NCBI RefSeq assembly: GCF_026745355.1
Contig: NC_079205.1
Coordinates: 47,842,027 to 47,906,026, forward strand
Source: Beta vulgaris subsp. vulgaris
Taxonomy: Eukaryota > Streptophyta > Magnoliopsida > Caryophyllales > Amaranthaceae
Direction: 5' to 3'
Length of the DNA: 64,000 nucleotides
Each line of letters begins with the position of its first letter. Position 1 is the first letter of the stretch. The position numbers and the translations under genes are program-made. Shown here piece by piece: positions 44,203 through 57,188 of this stretch. The notes under the pieces are model-generated. The model searched no databases. It had not been told where the DNA came from and saw only the letters and a program-made list of their open reading frames with translations.

Positions 44203-46974
44203 TGATGTTATGGTTTTATATACAGTTTTCTCCCCTAATTATGTGCTAAAAGTTGTGATTATGGTGCTCTTAGGAGCCATTTGGTACTAACTCTCTCCAT
44301 CTAGTTGTGGTTTGCTATTTTGTATTGAATTGTAGGTTTTGGAATCTATTACCTACTTTACATGATTGCACAGTGGATTAGAGGGGTTAGATGCCGAGTT
44401 TCTGGATCCCGAGGATGATTTCCGGGACTTTGAGCAAAGAGAGAACAAGAAACGAAGATTAGATTGACCGGCCCGACAGGATCGGGCGAGAAAACAGTTC
44501 TCATATTTCTGCTGCGGGCCCGATCGGGCGTTTTATGCCCTGTCGTAATTCGGTCTTCGGCCCGATCGGGCGACCTGGCCCGACGTCGGGCGCCCTTCCA
44601 GCTACTTCTGCCTGCCATGTTATCAGACCGCCCGATGGCATCGGGCGGGTCAGCCCGATCACATCGGGCGACTGATGGTTTTTGCCTTTTTCTTCGCTTT
44701 AGAGCCCGATCTCACCGGGCGACTTTGGCCCGATCGGGCGGCTGACGAAACGCGGGTTTTTTATGATTATGGGCCCTTCTTTTGAGATTTTCTTCTATTG
44801 TTTTAGGGCTTGTATAAATAGAAAAATCAGAATTATTAGCTCCTATCTAGTTTTTATTATTAGTTTTCTCTAGAGAGTGTTTCAAGAACCTTAATTTATT
44901 GCTTTGTGATTTCAATTCAAGATCAAACCTTTTGCTTATTCATAGTTCAATATAATTCGGTAATCTTTCTTCTTTATTTCTTTGTTATTTCTTCCATTGT
45001 TAATTATATTGTTTTCTTAGTTATTTGCCATGTTTCAAAGTATGAGTTTTTATATGATTCTTGTTATTGTTTTCATGATTATGAGTGAGTAGTTCTATAT
45101 CTAGAATTGTGGAGATCTATGTATGCAATGAGGGATTGATAGATTAGTTTGATTATCTGGTATTTCACACTACTAGAAAAGGAGTGTTGTGAAGACGCTT
45201 TTTGGCCCAATTGGCGACGCTTAAAAGCGTCGCGAAATTTGCTCTCGACGCTGCCAAAAAGCGTCGAGCAGAATCAGTCGGCAATTCGCATCACCAAAAA
45301 GCGTCGCCATTGGCGTCACCAAAAAGCGTCGCCATTAGCGTCATCAAAAAGCGTCTCCCTCACCCGTATAGTCGTCTCTACATTTGGTTAGTGGGGTGCC
45401 ATCAATTAATTTATAGACGCTTTAAAGTGTCCTAATTCGAGACGCTTTTTGTCGACTATAATTAGTCACGACGCTTTTTAGTGTTGAGAGAAATTTGGCT
45501 GGAAAATTAATCTTATATTTGTCATAAGTTCTTGACAAGGAAAAGCGTCTAGATTTTGTATGGACTCTTTTGGTACTTTTTTCATAATTAATTAACAAAT
45601 AATTATATATAATAATACAATAATAATATAATATATAGTAATTTAGAATATAAAGTCAACAATGAAACTTGAAGAATTACATAAAAATACTTCGAACAAT
45701 GTATATGTAATCATAAATCATAAACGTAGTTCGCACAATTAAAATTCCTACACACGTTCATCAATAATACTTCATAACTAATATGTCACTAAAAATACCA
45801 CAAAATTAAAACACACTAAAAATGTTTACAAAACTAAGTAATACTAAGATCTAGCAAAACAATGATGGTAGTCAATTTGAAGCCTCAAGTAGTGTCCTCT
45901 TGTTCTTGATCTGTTGGACTTTTATTATTATTTTCGAGTACCTTCAAAAGATGAAAAATAAGACCAAAATTATAATTAGCACATGTAATATATCCCAAAA
46001 AATAGGTAACACGAGCATAAAATAATTTAGACTAGAAAGACGAACACTATAATGTTGAGGACCGTCGGGAATCACAAACCGTGCCTGGGTTTGAACAAAG
46101 AAACAAGCCATATATTCGCTTTGTCAAAAGTTATTCACAACAAACATATAGAGATAGCTACAATCCTGCATACCATCCTCCATAGTTAAAAGATAATCTT
46201 AATCGATTGAGTTAATTTATTCTAGAGCACAGAAAAGACTCACCACCTTGTCCCTATGAATCTAAAGTGATTTTCAGAGACTTATTGGCCATTGTCATTT
46301 AACATACAACAAGAAGATTTGCAAAAGACCTTATAACAGACAATGAAGAGTTCCTATAGGCTGGAAATTTTTTCTGTTTTATACGCTTCTCTTTATTCTG
46401 CTGGGTTAAAACAAGGACAAGGGTTCAGACTTGAATCTTGCATTCCCTAAATTTGCCTGCTAGCAAGCACATCTGGAGCTGGATTACCCTATTAAAATCA
46501 TCAATCAGAAAAGACTCACATCCGGATTTAAGATCGATAGTAAATTCAATAGTTCCTAATAGATTTACAAGTTAATATTGACTCATTAAACATATAAATC
46601 GACTTCATCCACATATTATTCATATGGAAGATTAGATGAAAGGGCATGGGTTTAGAAACTACAAAACTACTCAATTGTATGTCCTGATTTTGTGTGATTT
46701 TGTGAAGATAAGCAAACCATGTTGTTGCATTCATTCTGCACACTAGGATGGCAGAACATTCAAGGCAACCTTGCTTCACTCGTAATACTACTAGCTATAT
46801 CGCACAATATTGCCATTAAAATGAGCTCATCACTACAGACAGAAGAACATTAATGTTGAAAAAACAGAAATCTAAAATCTCTAGAGTAAGAGATGGAGTT
46901 CAGAAAGAACTACATAAATTAGCTGACCAAACACGGCATGCCACACAAAACCTTCGTTCTTTAGTGCATCACCA

Positions 46975-48023
46975 TCATTTTTTTAGCCTTAAATTTGCAG
47001 GACCTAACCAGTAACTAACCAAAGGACAGCAACTAGAATCATCCTCAACTCACAATATGATGGAACTAGTTACTAGTTGTACATCTAATATGTATAAGAG
47101 TACGTAATTGAACGTGTCAGGAGTAATAAATTCACGATACAAGGATGAATATGTTGTTAATCAATGATAGAAACTTCATGATTCCGGATAATGTACCTTT
47201 AGTAACAGATAAAACTTCATTTTATAAGCAAATATCACTTTTTGGCTTTTGTTGCTTCATTCACAGTTGATTTCCAGCACTCGCATAACCAAAAAAAATT
47301 CATTCCAAGATAAATCCAAACACATGAAATCAAGTATAAGTTTCAACCCTATACCAACCCGATTTCATTCCTTATTCCAAACCTATACCACTTCGTGAAC
47401 TCAACGACCCCTTAGTGATCAACAAGAAAATTATGTTTTGACAGCCATGCCAACACTAAACGTGTTTCTTTCATTTTTTTCTTGGGATCTAACCAGTAAC
47501 TAACCATCATTTTTTTAGCCTTAAATTTGCAGGACCTAACCAGTAACTAACCAAAGGACAACAACTAGAATCATCCTCAACTCACAATATGATGGAACTA
47601 GTTACTAGTTGTACATCTAATATGTATAAGAGTACGTAATTGAACGTGTCAGGAGTAATAAATTCGCGATACAAGGATGAATATGTTGTTAATCAATAAT
47701 AGAAACTTCATGATTCCAGATAATGTACCTTTAGTAACAGATAAAACTTCATTTTATAAGCAAATATCACTTGTTGGCTTTTGTTGCTTCATTCACAGTT
47801 GATTTCCAGCACTCGCATAACCAAAAAAAATTCATTCCAAGATAATTCCAAACACATGAAATCAAGTATAAGTTTCAACCCTATACCAACCCGATTTCAT
47901 TCCTTATTCCAAACCTATACCACTTCGTGAACCCAACGACCCCTTAGTGATCAACAAGAAAATTATGTTTTGACAGCCATGCCAACACTAAACATGTTTC
48001 TTTCATTTTTTTTCTTGGGATCT
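46975..48023. repeat. 532-bp tandem duplication inside the CACTA element
   Basis: The sequence from about 46,975 to 47,490 recurs at 47,508-48,023 with a period of 532 bp and only a few mismatches, joined by a short partial repeat (AACCAGTAACTAACCATC). No coding content is recognised. Confidence 0.9.
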
Positions 48024-49067
48024 GCTAGAGTTAGCAAAAAGATGTTCATATCAACAAAGGCCTAAGGGCCCTTGTTAGAATAATAGGTTTAAAAGAGTAG
48101 TTAGCATTACAAATGATTGAAATGTGGATTCATCTAAAATATAGAATTTATGCAGAAATAATTGCACGTTAGTAAAATTATAGTCTCGACTACTCTACAC
48201 AGAACACTCATTCTTTAGAAATCAGTAAATCACTTTATGTATAAATCTGCAATATTGCAGTAGTTACTATATATTCTTTAAGTTTAGATGTATGCAGTGC
48301 ACAAGTTCATATCAACTTACCTGCTATGATATATGCATCACAACTTTAAGAGAGCATATTATATATTATATATCCATGAAACTATTGTTATTCTACAGGT
48401 TTCTAAAGATGTTGCTCAAATCAAATATGAATGGTACTCAGATGCGATGCAGAATATCCATGTGTTTTTCAAATGAGAGATAAAAAAATATAATAGCCTC
48501 AATCACATCTAGGTGGAGCAGTGCATCCATGCAATGCAAGAGAGAATAATACCAAGTTAATACAAGTTTTTTTTATAACCAGAAGTCTAGATAATATAAG
48601 TTAGCCACTATCTACATCATTTCCATACTAGACTTGTGTCCTTGTAAACTCTCTCAAAACCCATCAAAATATCAGTGCTACTTCTGCATAAATCATAATA
48701 GTAAGCTATGAAAAGGCTCATAATTGCATTCACTTGTATATCAGGACTTGCGAGCATAATCCTACTGCCTTTAGCACATCCTTACCATAAAAAATAAAAT
48801 AAAAAAAAAACCCCTTTGCCCAGGCAGCAGAGCTAAGAAGCAACGAGTTAAAGCATCAACCTATATATTCATTGCAAAAGTGTAAAATGTAGAAATACAT
48901 GAAACCAGCTAAACTAGACCAAACAAGATAAGAGTTCAGACTATAAGAAGCTGGAGCAACAACATAGAATATAAACCTACTTGCTAGTTCACGGATGAAA
49001 TCTAAAAAAGAATGTGACAATAAAATGAAACCAAACATGATGGGACTAAATGAGATCGTATATGTAC

Positions 49068-49197
49068 CATTAGTTTTGCCCCAATCTTCTCGTTGTCACT
49101 GGCTCCTAATCCTCGACAGTCAACCTTAACCAGTTCACTTCCTTCAAAAGCTTGTCTCACTTTCTTTACCAGGTTATCAAGACACCAATTTTTTGTT
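49068..49197 (-). pseudogene. Captured CRM-domain exon (CRS2-associated factor-like)
   Basis: The minus strand has an intact 130-bp exon with a TTTTAG acceptor and a GTACAT donor. It encodes [20 protein letters not shown] and [15 protein letters not shown], which I recognise as part of a CRM (YhbY-type) RNA-binding domain as in plant CRS2-associated factors, which help splice group II introns in organelles. The flanking exons of the domain (the LVPC...LSF segment) are not found nearby, so only one exon with intron edges appears to have been captured by the CACTA. Confidence 0.7.
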
Positions 49198-50728
49198 CTA
49201 AAATAAGAAAGAATTTATATGTTATATTCACAAAACAAAATAAGATGATCCAAGGACAAGTGAACTTTCCTGAATGCAAAACATAAAATTGCTCCATGTT
49301 TCCATTTCATCTCTCTAATCTTTTTCTAGTTAAGAAAAAAAAAACTATAGATATACTTTAACTTTACATTTTAAAAGTGTGTTATATACTAACACAAATG
49401 AGTTTAAGCAACACAAATGATAAGAAGCATTGGTCATAGATACATCAAGCTTATAATAAAAGTCGACTACTATAAAGTCCTGACTCCTAAGTGAGCAGTG
49501 CAAGTATTTTATTCATACCTTTAGTCAGAATTATGGTTTCTTTGTCTAATTAAAACAAATGTTCTCCAATTTTCAATTGAGAAAATGACATAAATATAAA
49601 CGAAGCACAAATTGAGACAAGTCAACATATTTGCGATGTTCAACTTCATTATTCATAAATACCACATTAGAGAAAGTAAACAAAATCCCTAGATATATAA
49701 TTCAAGGTTTTTTATCAAAAAAATCAATTGCTATATTGTGAACATCTAGCTAGCATAAGCCAAAATTAAATCATAGTAATAAGGAATCTCATAAATTAAA
49801 TTTCGAAAATGCAGAGATCGATAGAGAGAGGATACATACCCTTATATGAAGTAGACCATGCTTCGAGCAAAGAAAGCTATGAAAATGATTGCAAAGGGTT
49901 GCAAGATTTAGATGACAAAAAATAATTCTTTCTGCAGTTATCAGAGGGGAGAGAGAGAACGAATTGGGGGTTAGGGTTGAGATGTTGAGTAGTGGGGGCG
50001 TGGGGCGTGGGGCGTGGAGCAAGAGCGGGTGTTTTTATCCCAAAAAGTTTCAAAATAGCGGGCTAGAAACATCACGTGAGTGGCAAGTGCTTAGTTTCTT
50101 AAAACTCAACGCCTATTGACATCGATAAGGGTCAACGACGCATATAAGTGTCGAGCAAACACGGGTGTGAAGCTTCCACCCAACACTCTCTTGATGGTGT
50201 CGCGCATAAAGCGTCCACATATATGGCTTTTTGTAGTAATGAATTGTTTCCTTTGATTGATTCTTCATGCTAGGATTATAAGTTAGGCCTGATTTATATT
50301 TCTACTGTTGCAATACTGAATCTACTTCGAGAGGAGAGATACCGTATAGGCTTTCAATTATTAGGCAAAGTGACCCTTGACTATGCGAGAGCGGCTGGGT
50401 GATCTTTGAGGGAGGTAATGTTCGAGAGAAATTACATGTGCCCTTGACAGTTGACTTACTAGGTGGTTATCATTTATCCCTGTTTTCCCGAATTGCATGC
50501 ATAGTGATCCATGATTCTAGTACTTTATATTTACACCTTCATATTTAATTGTGTTATCTGTTTAGTTTAGTAACACAACCATTCATCTTATTTCGTTAGT
50601 ATAATATTAGAGTTCAGATACGATAGTATAACTTCTCCCTGTGGATTCGATCCTGACTTCCCTGACTACTAGTTAGTGGACCTTAGGTTATTTTTGATTA
50701 GGTGATACGACTTTAGCCTAACAAATTT

Positions 50729-50746
50729 TGGCGCCGTTGCCGGGGA
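50729..50746 (+). other. Athila primer binding site (tRNA-Asp type)
   Basis: TGGCGCCGTTGCCGGGGA, the exact complement of the plant tRNA-Asp 3' end, 5 bp past the LTR end. Same site as at 456-473 on the opposite strand. Confidence 0.92.
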
Positions 50747-50851
50747 GACGGTTTAATTTATTTTGTCTGAATTATAGTATTAAACTAACTTTTACTCTGA
50801 AGAACACCTGTTCTTTGGAGCCTCTCACGTTTGTTTTAGTGTTTTTGGTGT

Positions 50852-51960
50852 ATGAGCAGGAAATTGAAATCCCCAAATCTCGTCCCATTCCATCCGGAGA
50901 TTAAAAAGACTGCTCGTAGACTTAGAAAGAAAACTAAACAAGCTAAGCCGTCGGCAGGGACACCCTCCTAAAAGACACCATCTCCACCATCTTCACCACA
51001 CCAAGAGACCCCTACCTCACCTATTACTGTCAACATGGGTGAGAATGTTACTCGAACCTTCAGAGACTATGCGCAACCATCTCCTGATAACGTGCCTACT
51101 GGGGTACGGATGCCCACTATTGCTGCTACAAATTTTGAGATCAAGTGAATATGGTTCAGAACAATCAGTTCGCTGGGTTACCATCTGAAGACCCAAATCA
51201 GCATCTGCAGAGATTTTTACAGTGTTGTGCTACTCAGAAGCAAGCTGGTGTTACTCCTGATGAGATGAAACTCCTCTATTTGGTTTCTCTCTGCGGATAA
51301 AGCTTTGTTCTGGTATAAAAGCTGCCTTCCACCATCACCACCTGGCCAGAACTTTCCAAGATTTTCCTCATCAAGTGGTACCCTTACCAGAAAACTGCAG
51401 ATATGAGACATGCCATAGTTACTTTCACCCAAGATCCTGGTGAATCTCTATATGAAGCTTGGGAGCGGTTCAAGGATCTGCAGCGTCTATGTCCTCATCA
51501 TGGGTTGGACCAGTGGTACTTGTGTCAGATTTTCTACACTAGAGTTGATGCAGAACACGACGGGTAATTGATGGAGCATCTGGTGGGTTCTTCATGGATA
51601 AAGCAATTGAGGAAGGGTATGAACTTTTGGAGAAGCTAGCATCTAATCAAGCCTCTACCATTCGTTCCTCTTTAAAAAGGGGGTAAACATGATGTTGAAG
51701 CCATTTCTCTACTGTCTGGGCAACTAGCTACTCTAACTCAGAAATTGATCCCTGAAGTTAGGTAATGATTCCTCCCAATGAGTGTTAATGCGATGGCTAG
51801 TGCTTCTAACTATAATGTGCATATATGTGATGCTTGTGGAATATCTGGGCACAACTCTCAAGAGTGTCCTGCGCTGGGAAATAACTGTGAGGCGTCAATG
51901 CTTTCCATCACAACCTAGGAACCATTCAACCCTATTCCAACACCTACAATCCTGGGTTAA
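50852..51960 (+). pseudogene. Athila gag, broken
   Basis: Starts MSRKLKSPNLVPFHPEIKKT. In alternating frames it gives NNQFAGLPSEDPNQHLQRF, DKALFWYKS, PGQNFPRFSSSS and, at about 51,836-51,872, CDACGISGHNSQEC, a CX2CX4HX4C zinc knuckle. Many stops and frameshifts. Confidence 0.85.
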
Positions 51961-51992
51961 ACACATCCAACCTCTCATATAGGAGTACTAAT

Positions 51993-52508
51993 GTGTTGAA
52001 CCCTCAACCTCAACAACCATATCCACCTCAACAACAGGGTCAACAATACCAACCTTCACAACAAGCTCCACCTGGTTTTCAGAGAAATCAAGCACCTCCA
52101 CAGCCTGCTCCTCCTGCTGACCCAGCCATGACAGAGTTGAAGAATATGATGTTCCAGATGCAGAAGGGGTTCAATGCTTTTCAAGCTGACACAAAAGCTC
52201 AACTGGAAAATTTGGGCACGCATAACAAGATGTTGGAGACTCAACTAGCTCAGTTGGCTAGTTCTTCTGCTAGTAGGCCACCTGGGGCCTTACCTTCACA
52301 ATCAATGCAACCAAGGGACACTGCCAATGCCATCACTCTTAGGAGTGGAACACATTATGATGGTCCCCCAATGCCTAAGGATGGTCCGGTTGAGCCAGAA
52401 AAAAATGCAGACATAACTGAAACTTCGTCAGCTCCTGAGGCTACCACCAACACAAATGCAGAGAAGCAGACAGTACCTGAAAACAGTTCCTCACCACTCC
52501 TGCGATAA
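51993..52508 (+). pseudogene. Athila Gln/Pro-rich linker between gag and protease
   Basis: 171 codons: a PQQQGQQYQPSQQAPPG-type low-complexity stretch, then a coiled-coil part (MTELKNMMFQMQKGFNAFQA, LETQLAQLASSS) and NAITLRSG, a typical Athila segment before the protease. It ends at a stop just before the protease frame. Confidence 0.75.
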
Positions 52509-52565
52509 GGTTCCATTCCCACTCGTCTATCAAAGAATAAGCTGGATCACCAACTTGGTAAGTTT

Positions 52566-53689
52566 ATGGAGGTAGTGAAAAATCTTCAGGTAACTGTTCC
52601 ATTTACTGAACTCATTACTCAAGTACCTGCATATGCTAAATTTTTGAAGGAAATTTTGACTAGGAAAAGAGCCTTTAATGCAGTAGAAACTGTTGCCTTT
52701 ACTGAAGAATGTAGTGCTCTTTTGCAAAATCAATCCCCTCCTAAATTGAAAGATCCGGGGAGTTTCTCCATCCCTTGTAATATTGGCACCATATTTATTG
52801 ACAAAGCCTTATGTGATCTAGGTGCTAGTGTTAGTGTCATGCCCTTGACTGTTTGAAAAAGCTTGACATGGGAGATTTAAAATGTACCAACATTACTCTT
52901 CAAATGGCTGACCGTTCTGTTAAATACCCCCTAGGTATCTTAGAGGACGTTCCTGTGAGGGTAGGTAAATTTTACATTCCTGTGGATTTTGTTGTGCTTG
53001 ACATGGAAGAGGATACTCAAATCCCAATCATTTTAGGGAGACCATTCCTTCATACTGCTGGAGCTGTCATAGATGTAAAAAATGGGAAATTAACTTTGAC
53101 TGTGGGGGATGATAAGGTAACTTTTAGTTTGACCAATGCTTTGAAAAGTCCCATGCTAGAGGAAGCCTGTTACAGAATAGATGTCATTGATGTGCTGGTT
53201 AATGATGACATGCCTCAATCCCTTATGCGGGATCCACTGGAGGCTTTGCTTTGTTTTACCTCTTCCACAGGTGATGATATTATCCGGACTACTGAAGTGG
53301 ATGCTTGGGAAGCAGCTTTTACCTGTGTCGAGCTTGATGGTACTACCACTCATGAGGATGAACGGTTAGTATGTGCTACTCCACCGGTAGAGGTAAAGAA
53401 ACCTGAACTGAAACCCCTTCCCCCTTCTCTGTGGTATGCTTTTCTGGATGATTCTGAAAATTGCCCTGTGATTGTTAGTGCTGCATTAAATGATGGTCAA
53501 ATGTCTCAACTTTTGTCTGTTTTGCGACAACATAAAAAGGCCATTGGATATAACATTGATGATTTGAAAGGCATAAGCCCTGACTTTTGCATGCATAAAA
53601 TTCATCTTGAGGATGATCATCGTCCTAGTATACAAGGTCAGCGTCGTTTGAACCCGAATATGCAGGAAGTTGTAAAAAAGAGGTTATGA
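52566..53689 (+). pseudogene. Athila aspartic protease
   Basis: Two overlapping frames separated by a TGA and frame change near 52,855. The first ends with ALCDLGASVSVMP, the catalytic DxGAS motif of this lineage. The second holds LGRPFLHTAGAVIDVKNGKL, the conserved second half of the retropepsin fold, and continues toward the reverse transcriptase. Confidence 0.85.
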
Positions 53690-54900
53690 AATTGCTTGAT
53701 GCTGGGATTATCTATCCTATTTCTGATTCTAAGTGGGTGAGTCCAGTTCAAGTGGTTCCTAAAAAGGGCGGTACTACTGTAGTTAAAAATGAGAAAAATG
53801 AATTAATTGCTACAAGAGTAGTTACTGGGTGGCGTATGTGCATTGATTATAGGAAATTAAATGTTGCCACTAAGAAAGACCATTTTCCCCTTCCCTTCAT
53901 TGATCAGATGTTGGAACGTCTAGCTTGTCATTCTCTTTTGTTATCTAGATGGCTATTCTGGTTTCTTCCAAATCCCTATCCACCCAGATGACCAGGAGAA
54001 GACCACCTTTACATGTCCTTATGGTACCTTTGCATATGAAGGATGCCCTTTGGCCTATGTAATGCCCCTGCTACTTTCCAACGTTGTATGATGGCCATAT
54101 TTTCTGAATTTATTGAGTCCATCATGGAAGTATTTATGGATGACTTTAGTGTGTATGGCATTGATTTTTGATGCATGTTTGCTGAATTTGACTAAAGTAC
54201 TGAAAAGATGTGAGGATGTCCACCTTGTCTTGAACTGGGAGAAGTGCCACTTCATGGTTACTGAAGGAGTGGTACTTGGTCATATTATTTCTGAACGAGG
54301 CATCCAGGTGGACAAAGCAAAAATTCAAGTGATTGAGCAATTACCCCCTCCTGTGAATGTTAAGGGTGTTAGAGGTTTTCTTGGTCATGCGGGATTTTAT
54401 CGCCGCTTTATCAAGGACTTCTCTAAAATTGCTAAACCACTTACTCAGTTGCTCCTCAAGGATGCCCCGTTCCTGTTTACTGATGAGTGTCTAGTGTCTT
54501 TTAACAGGATCAAGCAAGCTCTGATTACTGCTCCTATCATCCGATCTCCAGATTGGACCCTCCCATTTGAGATTATGTGTGATGCCAGTGATTATGCTGT
54601 GGGAGCTGTCCTTGGTCAGAGAAAAGACAACATCCTCCATGCCATCTACTATGCTAGCAAGACACTCGATGAAGCTCAAGTAATTATGCCACTACAGAGA
54701 AAGAGCTGCTAGCTGTGGTCTATGCCTTGGACAAGTTCAGGACCTATCTGCTTGGGTCTAAAGTCATTGTCTACACTGATCATGCTGCATTGAAGTACCC
54801 CTCGCCAAAAAGGAGGCCAAGCCTCGACTCATTCGGTGGATTTTGCTGCTCCAAGAATTTGACTTGGAGATCAGAGATAAAAAGGGTGCAGAAAATGTAG
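53686..54900 (+). pseudogene. Athila reverse transcriptase and RNase H
   Basis: Starts MKLLDAGIIYPISDSKWVSP with WRMCIDYRKLN. The catalytic FMDDFSVYG (about 54,130) is the Athila form of the YxDD box but lies in a different frame from its neighbours. Then come LGHIISERGIQVDKAKI and FLGHAGFYRRFIKDFSKIAK, then RNase H with CDASDYAVGAVLGQ and, after another frameshift, EKELLAVVYALDKFRTYLLG. At least four frame changes. Confidence 0.9.
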
Positions 54901-56097
54901 TGCTGACCATTTGTCCCGATTGCAGTATGAAGATATGGAAGAAGGTCTCCCATTGACGACTCCTTTCCTGATGATAAGCTCCTGGCAGTCACTTCTGTTA
55001 CCCCGTGGTATGCGGACTTCGCCAACTTTTGTGTGAGTGGACAAACCCCTCCAGAGCTGAGCTACCAGCAGGAAAGAAATTTCTCCATGATGCCAAACAA
55101 TTCTTTTGGGATGACCCTTTGCTTTACAAGCTCTGTGCTGACACCATCTATCAGGCGATGTATCCCAGAGTGGGAGGTGCATGACATTCTGAAGCACTCT
55201 CACTCCCTTCCATGTGGAGGCCATGCTGGGCCTCCAAAACAGTAGCAAAGGTACTTCAATCTGGTTTTTATTGGCCAACACTTTTTCATGATGCTAGTAT
55301 TTTTGTTAAGTCTTGTGATGCATGCCAACGAACAGGAAATATTTCCCGTAGACATGAGATGCCCCAAACCCCATCCTAGAAGTTGAACTATTTGATGTGT
55401 GGGGTATTGATTTTATGGGTCCTTTTCCCTCTTCCTCAGGCAACAATTTCATACTTGTTGCTGTTGACTATGTCTCTAAGTGGGTAGAAGCTATTGCATC
55501 ACCGACCAATGACTCTAAGGTTGTCATGAAAATGTTAAAAAGATTATCTTTCCACGGTTTGGGGTACCAAGAGTTGTCATTAGTGATGGGGGATCCCACT
55601 TTCACAAAAGAACCTTTGAAGCCCTACTCAAAAAGTATGGTGTCTACCATAGGACTGGCCTAGCATACCACCTCAGACAAGTGGGCAAGTAGAAGTGTCT
55701 AACCTGAAATAAAGTCTATTTTGGAGAAAGTGGTAGCTAAATCGAGAAAAGATTGGAGTGATAAGTTAGATGACACCTTATGAGCTTATAGAACTGCTTT
55801 TAAGACCCCTATTGGTACAGATGGCATGATAAGAAAATTATGAGTAGGGAGTTCAATATTGGTGACAAGGTTTTACTGTACAACTCTAGACTAAAGCTTT
55901 TTCCTGGAAAGTTGAAATCTAGGTGGTCTGGTCCTTTTTCTGTCACTAACACTAACAAGTTTGGTTCTATTGAGGTTATGAATGCAACAGGTGAGAAGTT
56001 CAAAGTTAATGGACAACGTCTGAAGTTGTACTATACCGGAATCCCTGTTGGATCTGTGGAGGAGTCATACCTTCAACCCCCATCCCCTTCTGTTTGA
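54901..56097 (+). pseudogene. Athila integrase
   Basis: Zinc-finger remnant with [17 protein letters not shown] (about 55,315), then the core with the first catalytic Asp in [16 protein letters not shown] (55,400) and the second in SDGGSHF (about 55,580). The Glu region (SGQVEVSN) is frameshifted. The C-terminal part [20 protein letters not shown] and WSGPFSV is in the frame ending at 56,097. Confidence 0.88.
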
Positions 56098-56319
56098 GGG
56101 ATGAAGCATTATGGTCGTGCGGGACCTTTATAAACCAGCGCTAATCGGGAGGCAACCCGATTTCTTTCTTTTTCTTTCGTAGTTTTTTCTAGATTTTTAT
56201 TTTTTACTTTGTTTATTTTTGTAGTTTGGTGAGAGAGTGAGAGGGTACTGATATTCCTCTTCCGGTTACATGTGTGCAGGAGTGCTTACCAACTGGCGTA
56301 TTCACTCAAAAATCCGAGC

Positions 56320-56850
56320 CATTGCTACTGGGCATAGCCCGAAGCCATCGGGCGAGGCTGCCCGATCGGGCGCCCAACGAAAACAATAAAAGAATGAAAA
56401 AGAGCATCACCCGATGGGATCGGGCTAGGACGCCCGATCGGGCGAAGTTCCGTCAAGAGAATTTACGACAAAATATCGAGGAACTGCTACACGCCCGATC
56501 GGGTCGGGCGACTATGCCCGATCGGGCCCGCAACCAAAATCTGGAAAGGTGAAAAAAACGCCCGATCGGGCGTGGACACCCGATCGGGCCCGCAACAAAT
56601 TCGTTTTATGGAATTAACTGACATACGCCCGATGGCGTCGGGCGAGCTTGCCCGATCGGGCGTGGACACCCGATCGGGCCCGTAACAAATTCGTTTTATG
56701 GAATTAACTGACATACGCCCGATGGCGTCGGGCGAGCTTGCCCGATCGGGTGCGCAACGGAATTGGAAATTTTCAGAAGAAAAAAAAAATCACGCCCGAT
56801 GGGACCGGGCAAGGACGTCCGATCGGGCTCGGGGTCCGGTTGGCATAATT
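56320..56850. repeat. Cluster of GCCCGATCGGGC-type palindromes with a 90-bp tandem unit
   Basis: More than fifteen GCCCGAT or ATCGGGC half-sites, often as full palindromes, lie between integrase and the downstream ORF. A 90-bp unit (start CGCAACAAATTCGTTTTATG) is repeated at 56,591 and 56,681. The same motif fills 44,464-44,750 in the 5' LTR and 60,466-60,600 in the 3' LTR. Confidence 0.9.
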
Positions 56851-57188
56851 AAAGGGGTTTTCCCCCTTGTTTTCACTCACTTTCTCTCACATTTTCTCTC
56901 TCCTCCAACCCTGACCCCCAAATTCTCTCACCTTCTTCTCCAAACCCCCCTTTCCACCATTGAAGATCCTTCCTAAAACCTTCAAATTCTCACCAATTTT
57001 TCTCTCTCATCACTTTCTATTCATCTCTCACTCTATTTTCTTCACTTTTCTCCCACTCTATCTCTCCCCTTCATCTTCTTCTTCATTTTCCACCATTAAA
57101 GTGAGGATTTGAGTGCTTCAAGTTTTTCCCCATCTTTTTCCCCATAGAGAGTGAGTTGAAGCTTCGAAATTTTGCACATCCTAGCATC

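Larger units (their letters stand above)
45168..50241. mobile_element. CACTA element carrying host gene sequence
   Basis: Starts CACTACTAGAAAAGGAG and ends CTTTTTGTAGTAATG, the inverse of CATTACTACAAAAAG, so the ends match apart from decay. Subterminal units AAAAAGCGTCG/GACGCTTTTT are dense at 45,185-45,480 and weaker at 50,100-50,225. No transposase is seen. The interior has a tandem duplication (46,975-48,023) and an exon of a CRM-domain gene (49,068-49,197). The 3-bp target duplication is not apparent (TCA and AAT). Confidence 0.8.
44203..50723 (+). repeat. Athila 5' LTR, split by a CACTA element
   Basis: Starts TGATGTTATGG and ends TTTAGCCTAACA, with 5 bp before the primer site. Without the CACTA it is about 1,447 bp. 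It includes a cluster of GCCCGATCGGGC-type palindromes at 44,464-44,750. Confidence 0.88.

Noticed and set aside
44358..44745. ORFs of 86 and 93 codons rich in Arg/Ala/Asp
   Set aside because: They are read from the GCCCGATCGGGC cluster in both strands of the LTR and vanish outside it.
45140..45480. AAAAAGCGTCG repeats considered as a CRISPR-like or satellite array
   Set aside because: Units are irregular, inverted and placed just inside a CACTA end, so they are subterminal repeats.
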